A program made the translations under genes and the position numbers. DNA of 64,000 bases from RHLJ01 sp965222205 (GTDB taxonomy: Bacteria > Bacteroidota > Rhodothermia > Balneolales > Balneolaceae), in NCBI GenBank assembly GCA_965222205.1, contig OZ244932.1, positions 310,001 through 374,000 on the forward strand, in the 5' to 3' direction. Positions 53,276 through 62,859 of this stretch are shown piece by piece. The notes beneath the pieces were generated by a model. It did not search any database and was not told the DNA's origin. It worked only from the letters and a program-made list of their open reading frames with translations. How positions within the stretch are numbered: position 1 is the stretch's first letter; every line of letters begins with the position of its first letter.

Positions 53276-54099
53276 CAGTTGTTGTTTTGTTGTTGTGGTG
53301 CGGGCGATTGATTACCGGTGGAATCGACAATAACGGCACCTCCTTCGATAACTTCAACAGCCTCAAAACGCTCGGAGATTACCAAAGTCAATGTACCGCC
53401 TTCGACAAGTTGGGTGACTTTTGGAGTATAGTCAAGCACCGTATTTGGAATTACATCTTTGATCGGTTGAAAACGTATCTCTCCAACTCGTAATCCAACT
53501 TCACGAAGCTTTAACTGAGCATCGGGAAGTCTTAAGCCTACAATTTCAGGAATATCCACAATTTTATCACCCAGTCCGTCACTTACAACCAGGTTGATTG
53601 TTCGCCCTTTCTCTACAGTGGTTCCCTGAGGAATGGATTGACGAAGTACGGCGTTTTTAAATCTCGATGACTCATAGCTGATAGAACCTACTTCCAAACC
53701 ATAGTTTTGTAGTTGAATCTGAGCGTTTCTGAGCGACAGGTTTACCACATTAGGAACAACTACCTGAGGTTTTACAGCCGCGTTAACGGTGAGATATACT
53801 TTTCGGTTTGGCTTCACAATTACAGCAGGGGAGGGTGACTGATCAATTACATAGTCGGCCGGATAGGCTGAGTTAGCACGCCGATCAGCAACTTCAACTC
53901 TGAGCCCATTACTGGTTAAAAGTTCCTGCGCTTCTTCAAAGGAAATTCTGGTAACATCCGGTACGGTAATGCCTTCATTAAAATTGGTGTACATCGGCAT
54001 CACGAACTTATCGAGCGTAAACAAAGTGACTGATCCCAGAAGAATCAGTATTCCAAGACTGATGTAAAGGTATTTGTTTGTGAGTATCTGTTTAAGCAT
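53275..54099 (-). CDS. PASTA-domain membrane protein without kinase
   Basis: A 274-residue protein with one N-terminal TM (residues ~9-32) and three PASTA domains facing the periplasm: ITVPDVTRISFEEAQELL, VVVPNVVNLSLRNAQIQL and VDIPEIVGLRLPDAQLKL mark their starts. A Gln/Asn/Pro-rich tail ends the protein. PASTA domains bind peptidoglycan fragments or muropeptides; in Firmicutes they are fused to Ser/Thr kinases or PBPs, but here no catalytic domain exists. It may anchor or sense cell wall near the surface-export genes upstream. Confidence 0.9.
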   Translation of the reverse strand: MLKQILTNKYLYISLGILILLGSVTLFTLDKFVMPMYTNFNEGITVPDVTRISFEEAQELLTSNGLRVEVADRRANSAYPADYVIDQSPSPAVIVKPNRKVYLTVNAAVKPQVVVPNVVNLSLRNAQIQLQNYGLEVGSISYESSRFKNAVLRQSIPQGTTVEKGRTINLVVSDGLGDKIVDIPEIVGLRLPDAQLKLREVGLRVGEIRFQPIKDVIPNTVLDYTPKVTQLVEGGTLTLVISERFEAVEVIEGGAVIVDSTGNQSPAPQQQNNN

Positions 54100-54128
54100 G
54101 TGCTAAAAATACGGGAAGATGAAGGATG

Positions 54129-55106
54129 TTAAAAGTGCCACGTTACAGAAAATGACTCTCGTTGCAATAAGTTAGCTTGAGTCTCAATTCTGCTGTTTTT
54201 CAGCTTTACAGTGAAATAAGCGTCGAAGGCTGAAACAACATGGTTTACCAACATCAATTTAAGAATGTTCCCTGCCTGCCGGTAATTATTGTTGAATTCT
54301 TCTGCCCGGGCTGTTCCTTCCATAAAATTAGCGGTAAGCATACGCTCATCCCAGGTGTAGCGATAAAGGTGATTATCTCCCTCCACTAAACGTTGAGTAT
54401 GGAAATCCTGCCAGCCTGGTTGAAACTGATAATACTTGCTCATTAGTTCATAATACTGCTGAGAGCCGTAATCCTGAACTATATGAGAAAAATTGCTTGC
54501 CACCGTATTGAGATAGTAAAAGGGTGTTTGGACCTCAACAGCCCTGATTGTTTCTAAATCAACATGCTGCCAATCGTTTGTAGTGTTACCCCATGTGGGG
54601 TTTTCGCCAAAAACTTGTTCCTGAAGGCCTCCGGGGGCATCATATCCATTTTGAATTCCATTAGCTCTCGAATATTCTACCAACCACTGCCCATAAGCTA
54701 ACACACTCCAGTTTCGATTGGCATATTGTTCATAAGCTCGCTCATTCCGTTTAGCGGTATTATTTCGATCGACGTAATACAGGATGCTGGCAACATCTAC
54801 CAAAAAATAAGCGGCTGCTCTTCCCCATTTGCCATTCAGTGCCTGTCCTGATCCTGGGATGATCGCCGAGGATAGTAAAGCAATACCCGGTTTACTTCGT
54901 GACGATTCCAAAAAGCCACTACCTTCAAAATTGGTTTGTTCTTCTGGGAGGTATCTGAAATCCTGGATGCCGGGAGTGTAGGATTCTTTTTTCTGAATTT
55001 GCTCATCAATTACAACTGAGCCTGTTAGCGATTGTACTATAGGCTGAGCGTTGGATGTAATTCCACTAAACAGAAGCACGGTAAAGAGGGTAGTCAATGA
55101 TTTCAT
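54129..55106 (-). CDS. DUF5683-type exported membrane protein
   Basis: A 325-residue protein with a signal peptide (cut after NAQ, ~residue 21). The segment SKPGIALLSSAIIPGSGQALNGKWGRAAAYFLVDVAS is the DUF5683 hallmark (a Pro-Gly-Ser/Gly-rich loop between hydrophobic helices); the C-terminal KLMLVNHVVSAFDAYFTVK is a second family block. Members are probably embedded in or under the outer membrane; function is unknown. The start overlaps the stop of the barrel-protease gene by 4 bases. Confidence 0.72.
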   Translation of the reverse strand: MKSLTTLFTVLLFSGITSNAQPIVQSLTGSVVIDEQIQKKESYTPGIQDFRYLPEEQTNFEGSGFLESSRSKPGIALLSSAIIPGSGQALNGKWGRAAAYFLVDVASILYYVDRNNTAKRNERAYEQYANRNWSVLAYGQWLVEYSRANGIQNGYDAPGGLQEQVFGENPTWGNTTNDWQHVDLETIRAVEVQTPFYYLNTVASNFSHIVQDYGSQQYYELMSKYYQFQPGWQDFHTQRLVEGDNHLYRYTWDERMLTANFMEGTARAEEFNNNYRQAGNILKLMLVNHVVSAFDAYFTVKLKNSRIETQANLLQRESFSVTWHF

Positions 55107-58100
55107 AGCAATTCAAAATCAAAGGTTAAGCCAAAATGAAAGAGAAGTTCGCGGCCATAAGTAACTCGATTGCTTTGCGAACCGGTAACGAAATCGTCAG
55201 GAAGAGTAAGAGTAAACTCATCAAAACCGTAGGAAGCACTAACAAAGAACCGTAGCGGAAACAGGTAGTATCCACTACTGGCTAAACGTAATTCAGCTCC
55301 AATTCCTTTTTTCATATTTTTTCCGGAATCGAGCAGGTCCGGGTTATTATCTGCAGCTCCATTTGGATACCATCCATTTCCGGCTTCAAAAAAGAAACGA
55401 GCATACAATTTGTCGAAGGTATAAGGCCCGATTTGCTTGTTGATGTCCTTGAAAATCGGAGTGAACCAACTCAGACTGGTGAAAGCAGTTGTATTTCCTC
55501 CGACAGCAAAAAATGGATAACTCCGCATACCCAGGAAGCCACCTATATAGTCAGTGAAAAAGGCATCATCCGGACTGTTGAAATAGCTGAATCCCCGCAC
55601 TCTTGCCTGGAACGCCTGTCCGCCAAATGTTCGGAATCCATATCGAAGGTGCAACTCTGTAGAATGATTTTTTGAAGTTTTAAAGATCGGGACCAGCGAG
55701 CCTTCCTTGATTTCATATTCCTCCAGCAACTCCGATGGTTGATACTGATACCTCAAATATCCTTTTAACCCAATGGGAGCAATATCTCCATCTGTACTGA
55801 ACTCGTAGTAATCGAAAGTGTAAGATGCAGATAGTGTGGTAGCTTTATAATACTGAGAGGAAGACCCACTTATCAATGCATTCAATTCCCTGGAAAAGAA
55901 ATTATCAGTTTGAACCGTGTATGGGGAATAACCAATACCAAATTCCAGCAAGCTTCTTCGACTCAGTTTACTTCTGAAAAATAGGTTCGCTTCCCATACC
56001 TCATATCCGATATCAACGAAAGCGGTATCGGGAGTACAGGAAGTGCATGGAAATTCCTCGATCGAAAGTCCGTCGTCTACATTTCGATGAAGATTATAAA
56101 TTTCTACAGAAACGGTTGGCGACCAGCTGCGTTTTATGAAGGGAAGTCCGCGGTATTCAGCAATAAAAAAGACATCTCTGTCAAGCTTAAATAAGCGGTT
56201 GGGTTGAAAGAACTGTCCAATGCTCTCAGCTTCACGAGAAGCTACACCCAACATAATTCCACCAAAAATACTAAGCTTATCCAGCACATCCCGGGATGCA
56301 AAGTACACACCCGGTTTCATATCTCTGAGCAGGTTCTCACCCAGCTTGCCTACTTGACCCTTTTTGATGAGGGTTCCATTTTGCCCGTTTGGCTTAGAAT
56401 AATTATCAAACCGAAGAACGGGGAAGAAGGAGAAGCTGGTGAAAGTGTCTTCATAAGGTCTGTATACGCGTGCATCTGAAGCGTACTTGCTTTCAATTTC
56501 AAACCTATAGCTTCCTGTATCTGCCTTGGCTAGTTCTCTTTCAGAAAGCGGATTCAAATCTTTATCGTCAAACTCATTCAGGTAGCTTACATCAGGGATT
56601 GAATCCGGGTCGAATGAAAACTCAGGGATAACCGGATCATAACTTCCTATGCCGGGATTAGAAATAACCGAAGAAACCCCGGTCTCCTTGATTTTGTATC
56701 CACCTGTTTCATATTCAGAGAAGAATAGAGTATTAGCGTCAACTTCAGGCATAAATGCCCCACCTAATACATTGGTGATCCGTTCAATATCATTCGATCC
56801 AAATGCTTGTCGATAGATATTGAAAATGCCATCGCGATCGGAAGCAAAGTAAAGGAACTCACCATCGGGACTTACCGAAGGATCACGGTAATCGATAAAT
56901 TCGCTTTCCAGAATGGTAGAAATTGTCTTCGAATCCAGATCAATCGAGTACAGGTTTCGATTCCAATAGTCTGCCATAGCGTAATACACGGTATTTCTAT
57001 CCGGATGCCAGGTTGGAGAGAAGATCGTCTCACCATCTTCGAACTTAGTCAATAGTGTGATTTCTGACGGGCTATCAGGGTCGAGTGAAACCAGGTTTTG
57101 AGTTCCTGCTTTGTATTGAATAGCTACAATAGTTTCACCATCAGGACTCCAGGCCGGTGATTCAATTCTTGCGTTATTTGTCAACCTCGTTGATTCGGAA
57201 CTTTCGATATCGAACAAGTAAAGGTCTCTGTATAACTCACCAAACTTGTTCTTCTTGTGGATGGCATATACGATTTGGCTTCCATCCGGAGAAAAAGAAA
57301 ATGAGGTGCTGAGGAAGGTAATAAGTGGTTTAAGTGCATTCGCATGATTATCAGGAATATTAAACGTGCGATCATCAATCCGGGCGATTTCGGTTTCCTC
57401 ACCATCTTTCTTTAAATAAAGAGAAAGCAGAGAGTAATCCTTTCCACGGTTAGAAATGTAGGCAATGGCATCTCCATTAGGAGAACGCTTTGGAAAGAAA
57501 TTGAAAAATCCGGTTTCCTCGATATAGTCAGACGAAGTAAATTCCATACTTGAGGTAGCCTGAGTATAAAATTCCTTTCTTTCGGTAATCCAGTCATCAA
57601 ACACCTGATTTCCAGGGATATTCGTAGCCATCTCGATGGCATCTTCCACTTTATATAATCCCTTTTCTCCTAAAGCTTCAGAAATCCTGCGCAGCACATC
57701 TTCTCCGAATCGCTGAACGAGGTATATCACAAAGGCATATCCCTGGTTGTAAACCGTTTCTCGCTCAAGGCTGTTTTTTGATGAAAATGTGCCCATTTCG
57801 GCCAGGCTGAAGTACGTGTCGCTTAGAATTCGGGTTCTCAGAATCATATCCCGGTGACTGTCCCAGGTATCATATAACAATCCTGCTCTTTGATATTGAG
57901 CCGTGCCCTCAGCTAACCAGGCAGGAACATTAATTGAGGCGAAAGGGAGGGAGGCAATTCCATTGGGAAATCCATAAAGAACATCCGGGCGACGCACTTT
58001 TTCATAAGAAAGCCATTGAAGATATAGTGCGGGATATTTTCGCTGTCTCTTTAATCCTGCCTGAATTTGAACAATGTGAACAAACTCGTGTGAAATCACA

Positions 58101-58477
58101 TTTCGTAACCAGTTGTGGGAGCCACGGAGCGGGGTGTCGAGTGAGGGAAGCCAGATATCAATTTTATTATCGAAGAAATAGGCAGCACCATTCGAATAAT
58201 CTTCACGATCTTTAAGTACAATGCTCACTTTCTCATCCGGTTCGTACATATATAGCGAAGTTATGGGATCGTAAATCTCTTCTGCTATTCTCGAAGTAAC
58301 CTGAGCCGATCGGCTGTTACCTTCCTGAAAATGAACGATGAAATGCTCGCTCTCAATAGAAAACCAATTCAGATGGTTTTGGGGATATTCATAAAACTGT
58401 GGATCGGTCTGAGCCAGAGCAGGTAAACTCATCCCAAAACAAAGCAAGAGTAACAGATATGTGCTCAATCGTCTCAT
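55103..58477 (-). CDS. Peptidase MA-like/TolB-propeller/outer-membrane barrel fusion protein
   Basis: A 1124-residue exported protein. In order: signal peptide (to ~residue 22, ALAQ); a gluzincin domain with zinc motif HEFVH (His130-Glu131, His134) and the third ligand Glu189 in PAWLAEGTAQY; a PD40/TolB-type propeller in residues ~330-600 (FSPDGSQIVYAI, PAWSPDGETIVAI, PSVSPDGEFLYFAS); and a C-terminal beta-barrel of surface-antigen (Omp85-like) appearance from ~residue 680 to the end, finishing in an aromatic strand (LLFHFGLTFDFELL). All catalytic residues are intact. I infer an outer-membrane-anchored metalloprotease. It overlaps the M6-like gene by one base (TAATG) and the next gene by 4 bases. 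Confidence 0.85.
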   Translation of the reverse strand: MRRLSTYLLLLLCFGMSLPALAQTDPQFYEYPQNHLNWFSIESEHFIVHFQEGNSRSAQVTSRIAEEIYDPITSLYMYEPDEKVSIVLKDREDYSNGAAYFFDNKIDIWLPSLDTPLRGSHNWLRNVISHEFVHIVQIQAGLKRQRKYPALYLQWLSYEKVRRPDVLYGFPNGIASLPFASINVPAWLAEGTAQYQRAGLLYDTWDSHRDMILRTRILSDTYFSLAEMGTFSSKNSLERETVYNQGYAFVIYLVQRFGEDVLRRISEALGEKGLYKVEDAIEMATNIPGNQVFDDWITERKEFYTQATSSMEFTSSDYIEETGFFNFFPKRSPNGDAIAYISNRGKDYSLLSLYLKKDGEETEIARIDDRTFNIPDNHANALKPLITFLSTSFSFSPDGSQIVYAIHKKNKFGELYRDLYLFDIESSESTRLTNNARIESPAWSPDGETIVAIQYKAGTQNLVSLDPDSPSEITLLTKFEDGETIFSPTWHPDRNTVYYAMADYWNRNLYSIDLDSKTISTILESEFIDYRDPSVSPDGEFLYFASDRDGIFNIYRQAFGSNDIERITNVLGGAFMPEVDANTLFFSEYETGGYKIKETGVSSVISNPGIGSYDPVIPEFSFDPDSIPDVSYLNEFDDKDLNPLSERELAKADTGSYRFEIESKYASDARVYRPYEDTFTSFSFFPVLRFDNYSKPNGQNGTLIKKGQVGKLGENLLRDMKPGVYFASRDVLDKLSIFGGIMLGVASREAESIGQFFQPNRLFKLDRDVFFIAEYRGLPFIKRSWSPTVSVEIYNLHRNVDDGLSIEEFPCTSCTPDTAFVDIGYEVWEANLFFRSKLSRRSLLEFGIGYSPYTVQTDNFFSRELNALISGSSSQYYKATTLSASYTFDYYEFSTDGDIAPIGLKGYLRYQYQPSELLEEYEIKEGSLVPIFKTSKNHSTELHLRYGFRTFGGQAFQARVRGFSYFNSPDDAFFTDYIGGFLGMRSYPFFAVGGNTTAFTSLSWFTPIFKDINKQIGPYTFDKLYARFFFEAGNGWYPNGAADNNPDLLDSGKNMKKGIGAELRLASSGYYLFPLRFFVSASYGFDEFTLTLPDDFVTGSQSNRVTYGRELLFHFGLTFDFELL

Positions 58478-61400
58478 TAATGTGCTACTCCTATTTTAAC
58501 CAATCTGGATTCGCTTTTTCCACCAACGGTTGCTTTTATCCGGGCAAAATAAGCACCGCTTCCCCAATCAGCGGTTGAAATGGTAATCTCTTCAGGAGCT
58601 CCACCTCTGGCTTCAAGAGTTCGTTCAAAAATGACTCTTCCGGAATAATCGATGATTGTGATTTCTACCATACCACCTGGTGACTCAAGCTCGAAACGAA
58701 GATTGGTTTCTTCATCTGCAGGATTTGGCCAGTTGTAGGTCTCTGCCGGATTAAGAACGGAGAATGAGCTTCGATTGTCTTCACTAATGTTGATGTATGC
58801 AGATACTTTGTTGTATGGATTAGATCCGTATCGCCCGGGCCATTGAGAAGTTGTAAAATTTTCAAACTGCCATGCTTTTAGATCCCCGGTATGACTAACG
58901 GCGTAGAGCTTGTCCTTATAAAACACAGGGTGAATAGGCTGAACATCTTTTCCAACGGCCCCTCCAACGTATAAGGGAAACCCTTCAATGGGATTTCCTG
59001 TAGTTTCGTAAGCGAAGATATTAACTGAGTAATCGTCCTGACCGACAACCAGAATATCCTGAATATTATCTCCGGTAATGTCAGCAATTAGAGGAGTGCC
59101 AATAAACTGAATTTCATCCGGCGCAATGATCGGGGTATCAGAAAGTAGTGCTCCATTTAGATTATAACCTTCAATAATATTCTCCGAGCGGTTGATACGA
59201 TATATATATCCTTCATCAACTATGGCGGGCCATTCGGCTTTTTCCTCTTCAAAAATGATGGTGAAAGGATCTTCAGATTGTGGATTAATAATAGTGAACC
59301 TGCCATCCTCAAAAAGGTAGTAGAGATTGCCGTTGTTAGTACTAATGGTTCCGGCGAAGAGTCTGTCGGTAGTACTGGCCGTATAATCAGAAATATTTTC
59401 GCCTACGAAAGAAACCGTATTTCTATTGATACCGACAAACTTTCCATCGTTAATTTCGGATCGAAATTCATAACCAGATGTATTTTCAACTTCATCTCCA
59501 GTAGTTCCATCAAACGAGGTAGTAGTAAAGTCAAGATCAACAACATTGCCATTTTGCGAACTTACAAATCCAGTAGATAATGGTATATCTGCAATCCAGC
59601 CAGGTAAGGCTAGTGTAGTAGAACTTAAAACACGAACTCCAACAGTTCTTGTGGTAAGATTTGAAAAAACTAAATAGTTAGGAGCAATAGAAATAGGTTG
59701 AGTAGTTGTTCCTCCAAATGAAACAGTAGCTCCAAAGTTAATTGAGTTTACTCCTCCAATTTGTACACCATCATTTGTTGGAATTACTAGTACAGTATCA
59801 TTTAAAACATCTGCTACTACCATGGATAGAGGGAAATGACCCCAATAGTTATTACCACCCATATAATATTCATTATCGTTTGAAGATGTTGCAGAGCCGA
59901 TGATCTGGTAACCCAAACTAGTAGACTCAACGCTCCTTGCTTTAAAAGTGGCTGTGGGTATATTCTCGGAAAAATCATACAACTCAAAGAATGACTTCGC
60001 ACCCGAGTTACTGTTGTTGTTTGGATAAGTATCAGGTCCAAAGATGTTATCCGGGTTTAAATCTATGCTTCCGTTGTCTGTAACAACCCGATAGTTGTTG
60101 CCCGACCACCAAAAATCGAAGGCATATCCAAAACTTGGGGAATTATCTAGCAATCCTGCATCTAAGCCAATATCCTGTGCTCCATCACCTTCCTCCAAAT
60201 CAACACCCCGGCGCTGTGGATCAATATTTACTCTCCCATTCTCCAGTTGTTGATTGATCACGGCTTCATCAATATGCCAGATGAGTATTCCGCCATTTAA
60301 CTCCCGGTCATCTTCAGTTCCTTCTTCTTCATCGGAACCGATATCAAGTCCGCCCGGTAAACTCCAGTCAAAATTACTTACATCAATAATAGTTCCGGCA
60401 TCAAGCAGACTATCAAATTCCTGTTCCTGAAAAATGAAGGCCTCATCATCGTTTGTAAATGTTTTTTGAACTTCTGTCCCATCCGGTTGCCGGGTAGTGA
60501 TTGTAACTCCCGTTCCATCAGGATCCCGATGGCGGTTCTCAATCAAAAAATATTCCGTTGAGGAAAGTTCGTACTTAGCGATGCTATTAGGCTGATTGAG
60601 GGAAGCAGCTGGTAATGGTATTGAATTGGTTGAATCGGGAGTGATTAAAAAAGGAGTTTCCCATCCAAGATGAATTTTTTCCCAGGCTGATAGCTCGGGA
60701 GGGAGGAGGCCGTTGTAAGCAAAAAATCCTGCTCCATCCATTAACCCAAAACGACCAATTGCAGGATCACCGGTTTCGGTATTGAACAAATCAGGTAACC
60801 CTAAATGACTGCCAATGGAAGCACAAAGTAATCCATTAATCGAAAGGGGGAATACAATTTCGTTATCAGAAATATCTTCTCCACGTCGGGATTCGGTTCG
60901 TGGAATAATCATCGAGTTTTTGACAAAGAATTCTCTGTTGTTGATCGGAAAGCCATCAAAATCATTTCCCAGCCACTGTTCCAGGTCAGCTTCTCTCATG
61001 TAAATGGAAGGGATATCAAAAGGAGTGATATCAAGACTTGTTCCCGTAAGTTCTACATCACGCCCGACTCCGGCATGAAAAACTACAAATGCGGTACTAT
61101 CCGGATTGAGCCCGGTTGCGTCAAATCCTCCTGAATTTTCTACCTCAGTCCAAACATCCCTTAAAAAAAGAGCCAGTTTCTCAGTTGTAAAAGTTTCTCC
61201 AATAGGCGAATATTCCTCCATTGGTCTATCCAGTTGGTAGACATCAGGGAGTACTTGATATTCAATAGTTAGCTGTCCATCTGAAGATTTAGCGAAATAG
61301 TTTTTGGCAAATTCTAAATGCGATTCAAAGTAATCCTGATTATGAGGCAGGGGATCTATAAATGTATTCTCTTGATTGGTGAGGTAGGGGAGACCTTCCA

Positions 61401-61647
61401 TTCCATTTTCTCCAAAGATTCCCGTTCCGGATGTTAAGCGGTTATCATCTTCCTGAAACTCAACCATAATTGCCACAACATTAAGCGTTCCTACTGCGGG
61501 CGCTGCATTTATTCTTGGAGTTGGGGTAGAAAGGGCATGACTTCGCTTCAGCTCAAGTTGCTGGGCAAAGGATGAAGGTTGAGCAAACAAAAAGAGCATG
61601 CCCACCATAGCTAACATGCTCTTTGAAAAAACGGGGTTGGATTTCAT
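58477..61647 (-). CDS. M6 peptidase-like protein with degraded zinc site and T9SS sorting domain
   Basis: A 1056-residue secreted protein: signal peptide (cut near AQQ, ~residue 29); an M6/InhA-like domain in residues ~50-420 (VAIMVEFQEDDNR; GLMDGAGFFAYNG; LSAWEKIHLGW); a large beta-rich/propeller region; and a type A T9SS sorting domain at the end (NWPNPADEETNLRFELE to VKIGVAH). The usual HExGHxLGLPDLYD reads ASIGSHLGLPDLFN at residues 276-289, so both zinc His and the catalytic Glu are lost (A276, S277, S280) while the flank is kept. A non-proteolytic scaffold or cargo role is inferred. It starts 5 bases after porV. Confidence 0.85.
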   Translation of the reverse strand: MKSNPVFSKSMLAMVGMLFLFAQPSSFAQQLELKRSHALSTPTPRINAAPAVGTLNVVAIMVEFQEDDNRLTSGTGIFGENGMEGLPYLTNQENTFIDPLPHNQDYFESHLEFAKNYFAKSSDGQLTIEYQVLPDVYQLDRPMEEYSPIGETFTTEKLALFLRDVWTEVENSGGFDATGLNPDSTAFVVFHAGVGRDVELTGTSLDITPFDIPSIYMREADLEQWLGNDFDGFPINNREFFVKNSMIIPRTESRRGEDISDNEIVFPLSINGLLCASIGSHLGLPDLFNTETGDPAIGRFGLMDGAGFFAYNGLLPPELSAWEKIHLGWETPFLITPDSTNSIPLPAASLNQPNSIAKYELSSTEYFLIENRHRDPDGTGVTITTRQPDGTEVQKTFTNDDEAFIFQEQEFDSLLDAGTIIDVSNFDWSLPGGLDIGSDEEEGTEDDRELNGGILIWHIDEAVINQQLENGRVNIDPQRRGVDLEEGDGAQDIGLDAGLLDNSPSFGYAFDFWWSGNNYRVVTDNGSIDLNPDNIFGPDTYPNNNSNSGAKSFFELYDFSENIPTATFKARSVESTSLGYQIIGSATSSNDNEYYMGGNNYWGHFPLSMVVADVLNDTVLVIPTNDGVQIGGVNSINFGATVSFGGTTTQPISIAPNYLVFSNLTTRTVGVRVLSSTTLALPGWIADIPLSTGFVSSQNGNVVDLDFTTTSFDGTTGDEVENTSGYEFRSEINDGKFVGINRNTVSFVGENISDYTASTTDRLFAGTISTNNGNLYYLFEDGRFTIINPQSEDPFTIIFEEEKAEWPAIVDEGYIYRINRSENIIEGYNLNGALLSDTPIIAPDEIQFIGTPLIADITGDNIQDILVVGQDDYSVNIFAYETTGNPIEGFPLYVGGAVGKDVQPIHPVFYKDKLYAVSHTGDLKAWQFENFTTSQWPGRYGSNPYNKVSAYINISEDNRSSFSVLNPAETYNWPNPADEETNLRFELESPGGMVEITIIDYSGRVIFERTLEARGGAPEEITISTADWGSGAYFARIKATVGGKSESRLVKIGVAH

Positions 61648-61652
61648 TCCAT

Positions 61653-62798
61653 TTAAAAATTCAGGAGAACGCTAAATCGTAGTGTATTTGCTAACGGGTG
61701 ATCGGACTCTAATGTTTTTATATAACTGAAATCTATCCCAAAAGAGTTATATCTAAGACCTGCACCAAAGGTTATATATTTTCTGTCTCCGTTTTCCGGG
61801 TCTTCATAATAGTACCCACCACGAAGTGCGAATAAGTTGTTGTACCAATATTCAGCACCGGCACCAATCATAAATTGTTGAACTAAACCAAGTTCTACAA
61901 TTTCCTGCCCATTGTTTCGGGTAAACGTACCCCAGGAATCGAACAAAGCTTCGATAGGACCTGAAGCCACAAACATAGTATCCGAAACGCCTGCCTGGGT
62001 GCGTATTACTTCTTTTTTCCGGGCCATAATTTTGGTTACGTCAGAAGCAATTGTAATTCGGTTAAAGCCTTCAGGGTCTAGATTGTAATCGAAAGCTACT
62101 CCAAAGCGAAGTAGTGTTGGAAGAGGATCTTTTTGTGCATTATCAGTGTATTGCATTCCCGGCCCAACATTCGAAAGGTTAAATCCACCACTAAAACGAG
62201 CTTCATTGCCTCCAATCATAAAAGGGTTTGATTTATAAAGCATTGCTAAATCTACAGCAACACTGCTACCCGGGTTAACCCGTTGCTGGCTAACGGTTGT
62301 ACCAGTTGCAAGGCTGGAATAGATGAGTCGTAAACTGGTACCTAAGGCTAGATTTTGATTTACTTCAAACCCGTAAGAGAGCCCGAATGCGAGCTCATAA
62401 CTATTAAATTTGGAAATCACATCAGCACTTTGCTCACCAGTTCGTGCCTGTTCACCTAAATTCAAATAAGTAAGATGTGCACCAATCGTACCAATTCCTT
62501 CAACATAATATTTACCAACAAGGTAATCGTAGAATAAATCGCTAACGTTGAAGTTTGCTAACCAGTTTGAGTGAGTGATGCTAATCTGGTTGTCGGTTTG
62601 GAATGCAAGACCTGCCGGATTCCAAAACATAGCTGCTGCGTTATCTGCAATAGCAACTCCGGTGTTACCCATGGCTGCTCCTCGGGAATCTGGCTCAATC
62701 TGTAAAAAAGGGACAGCGGTAATAGCTACCTGAGCATTCGAAACGGATGGAAATACGAATAGCGTTAAAGCTATTGCTAACAAAAATACTTTTTTCAT
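61653..62798 (-). CDS. porV: Type IX secretion outer-membrane protein PorV
   Basis: A FadL-like beta-barrel of about 381 residues. PorV binds sorting-domain cargo from the Sov translocon and passes it to the PorU sortase. Seen: signal peptide (MKKVFLLAIALTLFVFPSVSNAQ), the diagnostic AVPFLQIEPDSRGAAMGNTGVA N-terminus, NAAAMFWNPAGLAF, GGFNLSNVGPGMQY and a C-terminal strand ending RFSVLLNF. The start is the ATG at 62798, which begins the signal peptide; an ATG 13 codons upstream adds an unlikely extension. porU lies directly upstream, as in classical T9SS loci. Confidence 0.93.
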   Translation of the reverse strand: MKKVFLLAIALTLFVFPSVSNAQVAITAVPFLQIEPDSRGAAMGNTGVAIADNAAAMFWNPAGLAFQTDNQISITHSNWLANFNVSDLFYDYLVGKYYVEGIGTIGAHLTYLNLGEQARTGEQSADVISKFNSYELAFGLSYGFEVNQNLALGTSLRLIYSSLATGTTVSQQRVNPGSSVAVDLAMLYKSNPFMIGGNEARFSGGFNLSNVGPGMQYTDNAQKDPLPTLLRFGVAFDYNLDPEGFNRITIASDVTKIMARKKEVIRTQAGVSDTMFVASGPIEALFDSWGTFTRNNGQEIVELGLVQQFMIGAGAEYWYNNLFALRGGYYYEDPENGDRKYITFGAGLRYNSFGIDFSYIKTLESDHPLANTLRFSVLLNF

Positions 62799-62859
62799 AG
62801 ATGATAAATAGTTAGATCCGAAATATAACGGATTCAAGATACATATATGTTGGTTAATC

